From Nonomuraea glycinis (GTDB lineage: Bacteria; Actinomycetota; Actinomycetes; Streptosporangiales; Streptosporangiaceae), in assembly GCF_014646515.1 (NCBI RefSeq), contig NZ_BMNK01000001.1, positions 62,001 to 126,000 of the forward strand: 64,000 nucleotides of DNA, read 5' to 3'. Below the pieces are notes generated by a model. It worked only from the letters and a program-made list of their open reading frames with translations, was not told the origin of the DNA and did no database searches. Shown piece by piece: positions 44,960-53,843 of this stretch. The translations under genes and the position numbers were made by a program. The number at the start of each line of letters is the position of its first letter. Positions within the stretch are counted from its first letter, which is position 1.

Positions 44960-45907
44960 TCAGGAGGGGATGAAGAGCCAGGCTGTTGACTCGCCTGGTT
45001 CGTACGGGGAATCGAGGCGTTTGGCGACCACGCCGGGCAGGCCCTGGTCCTTGGCCGCCTGGCGGACCGGGTGGGCTTGGCCGGGCCAGGAGGGGGCCGT
45101 CTGCCAGTGGGCGGTCGACAGGTTCAGTGCTTCCAGGGCGGCGCGGCGGACGGTGTAGGGCCGGTTCACCAGGGAGTGGCCGTCGTCGTACAGCAGGTCG
45201 TAGAAGACCAGCACCTCCGCGCCCGAGAGGGTGGTGAGTTCGCCGTCCAGCAGGGCGGTCCTGCTGCCGAACGACTCCGCCAGCGGGCGCAGCCAGGGGT
45301 GCTCGCGGGCGGCGGTGGTGCGGCCGCCCTCGATGGGGACCAGGAGGCGGCGTCCGCCCCAGGCGAACTCGTAGGCGTAGGCCGTCGGGTCGCGGGGTGG
45401 GCGGGCGTGTTCGGTGGGGATCATGGGGGACAGGTCCGGCAGCGGGTCGTGGGCCGGGGGATCCATGCGGTGGATCATCCAGTTCTTGCCGTCGGTCTGG
45501 AACAGCGCGAAACGGCCGCCGGCCCGGGAGCCGTGCAGGACGACCTTGACCTCTCGGTCGGACCATTTCTCCAGTTCGTAGGTGCCTTGGTCCCAGATGG
45601 TCATCGTGCCGCCGCCGTACTCGCCCTGGGGGATCTCGCCGTGGAAGGTGAGGTACTCCATGGGGTGGTCCTCGGTGTGCACGGCCAGGTGGTTGGCGCC
45701 GGGGTCGTCGGGGAGGCCCTTGGGGACGGCCCAGGAGGCCAGCACGCCGTCGTGCTCCAGGCGCAGGTCCCAGTGCAGGGAGCGAGCGTGGTGCTCCTGG
45801 ATGACGAAGGCGTCGCCGCCCTGCGGCTCCGGGGGCGTCTGGGGGACGGGCTCCGGGGTACGGCTGGCGTCCCGCTTGCTCCGATATTTCGAGAGTTTGT
45901 CAGCCAT
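44960..45907 (-). CDS. LigD 3'-phosphoesterase domain protein with degenerate ligase domain
   Basis: 315 residues. Residues ~30-150 are a LigD phosphoesterase (PE) domain: VIQEHHARSLHWDLRLEHDG (H/R/H/D/R set) and HTEDHPMEYLTFHGEIPQGEYGGG. Residues ~175-315 align with the adenylation domain of an ATP-dependent DNA ligase, but the key sites are gone: motif I K-x-D-G is A-W-G-G (catalytic Lys 182 replaced by Ala), motif IV E-G is P-G (291-292), and the motif V Lys is missing at the C-terminus (A-W-L-F-I). PE processes 3' ends of breaks in NHEJ. The ligase half cannot adenylate DNA, so it is probably structural or DNA-binding. No ku gene is nearby. Confidence 0.85.
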   Translation of the reverse strand: MADKLSKYRSKRDASRTPEPVPQTPPEPQGGDAFVIQEHHARSLHWDLRLEHDGVLASWAVPKGLPDDPGANHLAVHTEDHPMEYLTFHGEIPQGEYGGGTMTIWDQGTYELEKWSDREVKVVLHGSRAGGRFALFQTDGKNWMIHRMDPPAHDPLPDLSPMIPTEHARPPRDPTAYAYEFAWGGRRLLVPIEGGRTTAAREHPWLRPLAESFGSRTALLDGELTTLSGAEVLVFYDLLYDDGHSLVNRPYTVRRAALEALNLSTAHWQTAPSWPGQAHPVRQAAKDQGLPGVVAKRLDSPYEPGESTAWLFIPS

Positions 45908-45979
45908 ATCGGCGTACTACCCCGTAACCCCGTGCGAAAATGATCTCTCCCCCAGCCCCGTATGAGGATGCAGACTCCC

Positions 45980-46804
45980 ATGAGACGTTGGATGGTCCTG
46001 GCGACCGCCGCACTGTTCGTGTGGGCGCCGAACGCCGCGGCCGCGCAGAGCAGCGCCGCTCCGGACCCGGTGCAGGCGCTCAAGAAGCAGTTCCGCGCCG
46101 AGCGTGGCGTCGACTTCACCGAGATCTCCCGGCAGGGCGCCAGCACGGAGCGACTGCGGCGTCATGCGCAGGTGCAGTTCGGGCCCGGCGGACCCGTGGC
46201 GGCGTACGTCATCGGACGCGGCGTCATCGACGACAGCCGGTACAAGGACCTCGAGTCCGAGGCAGGGCTCATCGTGGCCGGCCACACGCTCTATCTGAGC
46301 GATTCCACGCTGGTCAAGGACAAGAACTGGGTGGGGCTGAAGTACGGCGCCAAGCTCAAGGCCGAGCCCGCCTACTTCACCACCGACCAGACGATCAACG
46401 TGTTCGACCCGGCGGTTCTGAAGGTCACGCTGAAGGGCGCGAAGGCCAAGCCCGTCTCCGGCGGATACTTCTACCAGGGTGACGTGACCTACGCCGAGCT
46501 GAGCAAGGTGAACAAGAATTACTACGTCCTCGACCCGGAGGGCGTGACCCGCAAGGCCAACGCCAAGACCAAGATCGAATGGCGGCTCTGGACCGACGGC
46601 GACGGCCTGATCCAGCGCCTGTCGACCAAGACGCTCTCGACCACGGGCAAGGTGCTCGAACGGGTCGACACCCGCTACTCCGACTGGGGGCGCTGGCAGA
46701 TCATCGCGCCGCCGGCCGCCGGCGAGGTCATCGACTACGCCGACGCCAAGAAGCTGCCCCGCGACCTGCCCGACCCGAACGCCATCGACCTCGGCACGCC
46801 CTAG
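45980..46804 (+). CDS. Secreted or cell-wall-associated hypothetical protein
   Basis: 274 residues from ATG 45980 (ATG 45962 and 45968 are alternatives). An N-terminal signal peptide (RRWMVLATAALFVWAPNAAAAQ) with A-x-A cleavage is clear; no lipobox. The mature part is beta-rich and resembles the LppX/LprG-like lipid-carrier fold in pattern (LKVTLKGAKAKPVSGGYFYQG, GEVIDYADAKKLP), but I cannot confirm the family. Its TAG stop shares CTAG (46801-46804) with the stop of the convergent GntR gene. Confidence 0.65.
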   Translation: MRRWMVLATAALFVWAPNAAAAQSSAAPDPVQALKKQFRAERGVDFTEISRQGASTERLRRHAQVQFGPGGPVAAYVIGRGVIDDSRYKDLESEAGLIVAGHTLYLSDSTLVKDKNWVGLKYGAKLKAEPAYFTTDQTINVFDPAVLKVTLKGAKAKPVSGGYFYQGDVTYAELSKVNKNYYVLDPEGVTRKANAKTKIEWRLWTDGDGLIQRLSTKTLSTTGKVLERVDTRYSDWGRWQIIAPPAAGEVIDYADAKKLPRDLPDPNAIDLGTP

Positions 46805-47475
46805 GGCAGCACCTTGCGCAGCCACGACTCCACGCCCGCGATGTGCACCGTGGCCCAGGACCGGGCCACGTCGGACTGACGGGTGGCGATGGCCTCGTAG
46901 ATCGCGGCGTGCTGCTCCCGGGTCTTGTCCATCGCGCCCGCCTGGGTCAGGCCGCGCCAGATGCGGGCCCGGGTGGTCGGGCCGGACAGGCTCTCGATGA
47001 ACGAGCAGAGCACGCTGTTGCCCGACCCCACCGCGATCCGCCGGTGGAACTCCAGGTCGTTGGCGACGAGCTGCTCGATCGTGGGGTTGGGGGGCAGCGC
47101 CTCCAGGATCGCGCGTAGCTCCTCGATCTCCGGCTCGGTCATCTGCTCGGCGGCCATCGCGGTAGCGGCGGGCTCAAGGATGCGGCGCACCTCGAAGAAC
47201 TGCAGAACGGTGTCGTCGCGGTGCAGGTCCAGCACGAACGACATGGTGTCGAGCAGCAGTCGCGGCTCCAGGCTGGTGACGTACGTGCCGTCGCCCTGGC
47301 GTACGTCGAGCACATTGATCAGGGCGAGGGCGCGTACGGCCTCGCGCAGTGAGTTGCGTGACAGGCCGAGCCGCTCGGCGAGGTCGGACTCCTTCGGCAG
47401 CCTGTCGCCGGGGGCCAGCTCGCCGGAGAGGATCATCTGCTTGATCTTGTCGATGGCCGCGTCGGTGACCGCCAC
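46801..47475 (-). CDS. GntR-family regulator, FadR/FCD type
   Basis: 224 residues from GTG 47475, chosen because AGGGAG lies about 6 nt upstream; ATG 47493 falls in the operator with no ribosome site. The N-terminal GntR winged helix is IKQMILSGELAPGDRLPKESDLAERLGLSRNSLREAVRALALINVLDVRQGDGTYV; the FCD ligand domain follows (FEVRRILEP, DLEFHRRIA). FCD regulators bind sugar acids or carboxylates. A near-identical operator precedes the L-fucose operon at 39200, so it probably represses that operon and itself, responding to a fuconate-pathway intermediate. Confidence 0.88.
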   Translation of the reverse strand: MAVTDAAIDKIKQMILSGELAPGDRLPKESDLAERLGLSRNSLREAVRALALINVLDVRQGDGTYVTSLEPRLLLDTMSFVLDLHRDDTVLQFFEVRRILEPAATAMAAEQMTEPEIEELRAILEALPPNPTIEQLVANDLEFHRRIAVGSGNSVLCSFIESLSGPTTRARIWRGLTQAGAMDKTREQHAAIYEAIATRQSDVARSWATVHIAGVESWLRKVLP

Positions 47476-47484
47476 GCTCTTCTC

Positions 47485-47505
47485 CCTAGACATCGGACGT
47501 CTAGG
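47485..47505 (-). promoter_or_regulatory. Autoregulatory operator of the GntR gene
   Basis: A 21-bp near-palindrome centred on AGACATCGGACGTCT, with CCTAG/CTAGG outer arms. The AGACATC half is identical to the fucose-operon operator at 39200-39214. It lies 10 nt upstream of GTG 47475 and overlaps the stop of the MBL gene. Confidence 0.65.
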
Positions 47506-48640
47506 ATTCTATGGCCTGGAAGCGCACCGGGCCGGTGTCTGACAGGCGGCGGACCGCGCCGCGAGCCTCCAGCGCGCGCAGATGGGCCGCGGCCTCGCCG
47601 GCCGCCATGCCGCGCAGCGCGGGCGGCAGATCTGCCCAAGGCCTGTTCCAGGTCATCATGGCGGCGGTCTCCCAAATGGTCGGCGGATCGGCACACTCGG
47701 ACAGTTGGGCGTGCAGCCGTTCGAGCTTCTCCTCGTGATGGTGGCGGATCTCTGCCGTCCGTGCTGCTACATCGGGAAATATCCACTCATGGGCGGGGAG
47801 GGCGTCGAGCATGCCGAGCTCACCCACCCGGCCGAGCGACTCCAGGAAATCACCCAAGGGATTGACGTCGGTCCGGTCATAGGGATAGATGCCGACGTGT
47901 GGGGTGATGTCGGGGAGCACATGGTCACCGGTGAACAGCCGGTCGGCGTCCTCCAGGTGCAGGCAGATGTGTCCGGGGGTGTGTCCGGGCGTGTGCACCG
48001 CCCGCAGCTTCCTGCCCGGCAGATCGATCAGATCCCCGTCCCGCAGCCGCCGATCGGGAATCGCCGGCACCTGCCGCCCTCGCGACCCCGCCCCTTCTGC
48101 CTTAGCCGCACGCGAGCCGCCACTGGGGCCTTCAGCTTGCGCCGCATGCGGGCTTGCCCCATCGGCTTTCGCCGCACGCGGGCTGTCGCTCGGACCCGCG
48201 TTCACCGCCGCGATCTCGTCGGCGCCCGCGCCCGCCAGTTTCAGCATCTCCGCCTGGAAGTCAGTGTGGGCGTCGTCGGACATGCCGTGCATGTACTCGA
48301 CCAGCGCCGCGTCCGCCTCGTGCATCGCGATCCAGGCGCCCGACTCCTGCCGTATCTGCCCGGCCAGCCCGGCGTGGTCGGGGTGGAAGTGGGTGACGAC
48401 CACGCCCCTGACCGAGGCCACGTCGATCCCGAGGGTGGCCAGTCCGCCGCTGAGCGCCGCCCAGGCGTCCGGGTGATTCCACCCGGCATCCACCAGTACG
48501 GGCCCCGCAGGCGATTCCAGGGCGTACACCAGTGTGTAGCCCAGCGGGCTGCCGGGAATCGGCACCGGCACGCTGCACACCCCACCACCGAGGTCCTGCG
48601 GGCGCTGCTCCGTGTACGGCCTGCGCCGTGATCTGCTCAT
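47501..48640 (-). CDS. MBL-fold metallo-hydrolase
   Basis: 379 residues from ATG 48640. The zinc motif HFHPDHAG is intact, and HTPGHTPGHICL and TGDHVLPD supply further ligands, so it is a functional binuclear hydrolase fold; a C-terminal winged-helix-like segment follows as in LACTB2/glyoxalase II-like enzymes. Between residues ~155 and 190 there is an Ala/Gly/Ser-rich insertion with repeats of R-A-A-K-A-(D/E)-G-A, absent from usual family members. The stop lies in the GntR operator. Substrate unknown. Confidence 0.85.
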   Translation of the reverse strand: MSRSRRRPYTEQRPQDLGGGVCSVPVPIPGSPLGYTLVYALESPAGPVLVDAGWNHPDAWAALSGGLATLGIDVASVRGVVVTHFHPDHAGLAGQIRQESGAWIAMHEADAALVEYMHGMSDDAHTDFQAEMLKLAGAGADEIAAVNAGPSDSPRAAKADGASPHAAQAEGPSGGSRAAKAEGAGSRGRQVPAIPDRRLRDGDLIDLPGRKLRAVHTPGHTPGHICLHLEDADRLFTGDHVLPDITPHVGIYPYDRTDVNPLGDFLESLGRVGELGMLDALPAHEWIFPDVAARTAEIRHHHEEKLERLHAQLSECADPPTIWETAAMMTWNRPWADLPPALRGMAAGEAAAHLRALEARGAVRRLSDTGPVRFQAIES

Positions 48641-48742
48641 CCAGGGTCCCCCGTCGTGCGTCTTCCGTAGATTGTGGGGGAGAGACACCCGGATCGGATA
48701 CGAAATATCCGACCTGTCCTTCCCGCAAGCCTGCCGCCCGGC

Positions 48743-50894
<2,152 letters not shown>

Positions 50895-50978
50895 ACCTCC
50901 TGTATAGGCCAAGCCACCGACAGATTGAGCTCCGAACCCACCCCCGCGCCACCGGAACGGCCGGGAGGCGAGTGCGGG

Positions 50979-51920
50979 TCAGTCGGGGACGGTGAGGACG
51001 ATCTTGCCGGAGGTACGGTTCGTCTCCCCGAGTTCGTGGGCCTTGGCCGCCTCGGCCAGCGGCACGATCGCGGCGACCTCCGTACGCAGTTTGCCCGCCT
51101 CGGCCAGCGCCGCCAGGGCCCGCATCGCCGCGTGGTCGGGCTCGACGAGGATGGCCTCCGCCCGGATGCCCAGCTCGGCCGCCCGAGCCGCCAGCTCCTC
51201 GCTCAACCCCAGCAGGGACACGATGGTGCCGCCCTCGCGCAGAGTCCGCAGGGAACGCATCCCATAATCACCGCCGATGGCCTCCAGCACCACGTCGACG
51301 TCGCGTACCACCTCGGCGAAGTCCTGCTCCCGGTAGTCGACGAGCTCGTCGGCCCCGAGATCGCGCAGAAGGTCGTGCTTGCCGGCGCTCGCCGTGCCGA
51401 TCACGTACGCGCCGCGCGCCTTGGCGATCTGCACGGCGAAGTGCCCGACCCCACCGGCGGCGGCGTGGACCAGCACGCGCTGCCCCGCCTGCAGTCCGGC
51501 GACGTCCACGAGCGCCTGCCAGGCGGTGAGGGCGGCGAGCGGGATCGCGGCCGCCTGCGCGTGGTCGAGGCCGGCGGGCTTGCGGACGAAGTGCCTGGAC
51601 GGCGCGGTGACGTACTCGGCGTAGGCGCCGTGGCCCACCGGGTAGCGGAGCATGCCGAAGACCTCGTCGCCCGGTTTGTACAGCGCCACGCCGAATCCGA
51701 CGGCCTCGACGACGCCTGAGACGTCGAAGCCTAGGACGAACGGGGGAGGTGTGCCCCACACGCTGCCACTGGCCCGGCTCTTCCAGTCGGTGGGGTTCAC
51801 GCCCGCCGCCTTCACCCGGACGAGCACCTCGGTCGGTCCGGGGACCGGCTTGTCCACTTCCACCATCTTCAGCACTTCGGGACCGCCTGCGGTGTCCTGG
51901 CTGATCGCACGCATCTTCAT
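50979..51920 (-). CDS. NADP-dependent zinc-independent oxidoreductase (quinone oxidoreductase-like MDR)
   Basis: 313 residues from ATG 51920. The medium-chain fold has GVNPTDWKSRASG, HAAAGGVGHFAVQIAKARGAYVIGTAS as NADPH-binding motif, and no catalytic-zinc ligands, matching quinone or enone reductases. Divergent from a GlxA-type regulator; the short intergenic region suggests the regulator may control it. Substrate unknown. Confidence 0.87.
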   Translation of the reverse strand: MKMRAISQDTAGGPEVLKMVEVDKPVPGPTEVLVRVKAAGVNPTDWKSRASGSVWGTPPPFVLGFDVSGVVEAVGFGVALYKPGDEVFGMLRYPVGHGAYAEYVTAPSRHFVRKPAGLDHAQAAAIPLAALTAWQALVDVAGLQAGQRVLVHAAAGGVGHFAVQIAKARGAYVIGTASAGKHDLLRDLGADELVDYREQDFAEVVRDVDVVLEAIGGDYGMRSLRTLREGGTIVSLLGLSEELAARAAELGIRAEAILVEPDHAAMRALAALAEAGKLRTEVAAIVPLAEAAKAHELGETNRTSGKIVLTVPD

Positions 51921-51991
51921 AAGGACAAGCTTGCTGGACGCGGCGGCGCTGGGCGAGTGACCCGAAGGCCAATATGTGCAAAAATCGGGCC

Positions 51992-52960
51992 ATGCATCGT
52001 GTGGCCGTCCTCGCACTCGACGGCGTGATCCCGTTCGAGCTCAGCATCCCGTCCCGCATCTTCGGCGGCGCGTACACCCCTGACGGCCGGCCGCGCTACG
52101 AGGTGGTCACCTGCTCGCTCGACGGCCGCCCGGTCGCCACGGCCGCCGACTACTCGGTGCTGGTCGAGCACGACACGGCCGTGCTCGCCACCGCCGACAC
52201 CGTGGTCATTCCCGCCGTGGAGGACTTCTCCGACATCACCGGCCCGGAGGAACTGCCCGCGGGCCTGCTCACGGCCCTGACCTCGGTACGCCCGGGTACG
52301 CGGGTCGTATCGATCTGCGTCGCCAGTTTCGTGCTGGCGGCGGCGGGCCTGCTGGACGGCCGGCCCGCGACGACCCACTGGAAGCAGGCCGAGCGCCTGG
52401 CCCGCCTGTACCCCCAGGTGCGGGTGGACCCCGGCGTGCTGTTCGTGGACGACGGCGACGTGCTCACCTCGGCGGGCGCCTCCGCGGGGGTGGACCTCTG
52501 CCTGCACCTGCTGCGCCGTGACCACGGCAGCGAGGTCGCCAACCAGGTCGCGCGCCTGTGCCTGGTGGCGCCGTGGCGGGACGGCGGCCAGGCGCAGTAC
52601 GTCGAGCACCCCATGCCCGAGCCGTCCGGCTCCGGGACGGCCCCCACCAGGGCGTGGGCCCTGGAGCGACTGGGCGAGCCGCTCCAGCTGGCGGACCTGG
52701 CACGGCACGCCGGCATGAGCAGGCGTACGTTCACCAGGCACTTTCGCGCGGAGGCCGGCACCAGCCCCGGCCAGTGGCTCACCCTGCAGCGGATCGAGCT
52801 GGCCAGGCGGCTGCTGGAGAGCAGCGACCTGCCGGTGGACGCCATCGCCGAGCGCGCCGGGCTCGGCACCGCGGCCTCGCTGCGGCAGCATCTGCACGCG
52901 GCGGTCGGCGTGTCACCCCACGCCTACCGCCGCACCTTCAGGCTGTCCGCGCCTGTCTAG
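51992..52960 (+). CDS. GlxA-family (DJ-1/PfpI plus AraC) transcriptional regulator
   Basis: 322 residues from ATG 51992 (ATG 51974 is in frame). N-terminal DJ-1/PfpI-like domain with a possible nucleophilic-elbow remnant in SICVASFVLAAAG, and a C-terminal AraC domain with LADLARHAGMSRRTFTRHFRAEAGTSPGQWLTLQRIELARRLLESS. GlxA-type regulators sense small metabolites. Divergent from the MDR oxidoreductase, which is a likely target. Its 3' end lies in a repeat shared with the KstR gene end. Confidence 0.87.
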   Translation: MHRVAVLALDGVIPFELSIPSRIFGGAYTPDGRPRYEVVTCSLDGRPVATAADYSVLVEHDTAVLATADTVVIPAVEDFSDITGPEELPAGLLTALTSVRPGTRVVSICVASFVLAAAGLLDGRPATTHWKQAERLARLYPQVRVDPGVLFVDDGDVLTSAGASAGVDLCLHLLRRDHGSEVANQVARLCLVAPWRDGGQAQYVEHPMPEPSGSGTAPTRAWALERLGEPLQLADLARHAGMSRRTFTRHFRAEAGTSPGQWLTLQRIELARRLLESSDLPVDAIAERAGLGTAASLRQHLHAAVGVSPHAYRRTFRLSAPV

Positions 52961-53020
52961 ATCTGCGCCTGTCCAGATCTCTCTGCGCCTGTCCAGATCC
53001 CTCCGCGCCTGTCTAGATGT
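52949..53020. repeat. Four short tandem units at a convergent gene end
   Basis: GCGCCTGT(C/T)(C/T)AGAT-type units begin at 52949, 52965, 52985 and 53005 (spacing 16, 20, 20). The first holds the GlxA stop (52958-52960) and the last the KstR stop (53013-53015), so the space between two opposite genes is filled with copies of their shared end. Confidence 0.9.
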
Positions 53021-53606
53021 CGCTCAGCAGCCGGTCGGAGGCTATCTCGATGCGGCGCTGGATCTGCTCGTAGGTGCGGCGCCCGCGCAGCATCTCCAGC
53101 AGCTCCTGCACCCAGATGCTCGACAGGGAGCCGGCGAGCGCGATCTGCTCCTCGCTGGCCTGGTCGCGGCTGATGCCGCCGGCCGAGACGCGGAGCAGCA
53201 GGCCGGTCATCCGGTCGCCGAACGGGGTCTCGACCTCGGCCAGGATCAGCGAGCGGATCAGCGCGTCGGCCAGCTCCGGCTCGCGCATCAGGCCGCGGGT
53301 GGCCCGCATCAGGACGTCGACCGCGCGCCCGGCGGGGGTGGAGGCGCTCGGCGGCCTGCGCTCGATGCTGCTCTCCAGCAGGTCGATCTCCTCGCCGACG
53401 ACCGCCACGACCAGGTCCATCTTGGACGGGAAGTAGCGATAGAGGGTGCCGAGCGCCACCCCGGCCCGCTCGGCGACCGTGCGCATCTGCATCGCCTCGA
53501 CGCCGCCTCGTGAGGCGAGCGCGGCGGCCGCCTGGACGATGCGCTTGCGGCGCTGGTGCTGGCTGCGCGTCCGGACGCTCTGCCCGCTGCTGGGCTCCTG
53601 CTCCAT
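53013..53606 (-). CDS. kstR: KstR-type TetR repressor of steroid catabolism
   Basis: 197 residues from ATG 53606, behind GAGGGGG; an upstream ATG at 53660 lacks a ribosome site. The HTH region RKRIVQAAAALASRGGVEAMQMRTVAERAGVALGTLYRYFPSKMDLVVAVVGEE closely resembles M. tuberculosis KstR, and the length matches (199). KstR represses cholesterol uptake and side-chain genes until it binds a steroid-CoA. It is divergent from a FadD17-like ligase with boxes between, and exact consensus boxes are found at four other loci here. It is probably their regulator. Confidence 0.82.
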   Translation of the reverse strand: MEQEPSSGQSVRTRSQHQRRKRIVQAAAALASRGGVEAMQMRTVAERAGVALGTLYRYFPSKMDLVVAVVGEEIDLLESSIERRPPSASTPAGRAVDVLMRATRGLMREPELADALIRSLILAEVETPFGDRMTGLLLRVSAGGISRDQASEEQIALAGSLSSIWVQELLEMLRGRRTYEQIQRRIEIASDRLLSDI

Positions 53607-53660
53607 GGCCCCCTCGGTGTCACTGGGGGGCGTGGCGATGGCCGGCTGCGGGGTACGCAT

Positions 53661-53674
53661 GAGAACACGTTACT
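53661..53674 (-). promoter_or_regulatory. Weaker KstR-like core upstream of kstR
   Basis: GAGAACACGTTACT keeps the AAC-NN-GTT core but not the outer T and A of the consensus. It lies 54 bases upstream of ATG 53606 and could mediate autoregulation. Confidence 0.5.
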
Positions 53675-53794
53675 TGATTTATCGGCGGCCGGGCTTGTTA
53701 CTCACGGGTCACAAACAGCGCCTATAGATGCATGTCTCCCGCGCTACACGCATATATCCAGACTTGTCGTAACGGGTGGCCTCTGGACAGATAT

Positions 53795-53808
53795 TAGAAT
53801 CTGTTCTA
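53795..53808 (+). promoter_or_regulatory. KstR-type box before FadD17-like gene (one mismatch)
   Basis: TAGAATCTGTTCTA departs from TNNAACNNGTTNNA at one position (AAT for AAC). It sits 35 bases before the fadD start and between the divergent kstR and fadD genes. Confidence 0.65.
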
Positions 53809-53843
53809 GTTTGCGGTTCGACCGAGCGCTTGGTGGAGGCACC

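Noticed and set aside
47476..47493. ATG 47493 as GntR start
   Set aside because: It lies within the operator without a ribosome site; GTG 47475 has AGGGAG upstream.
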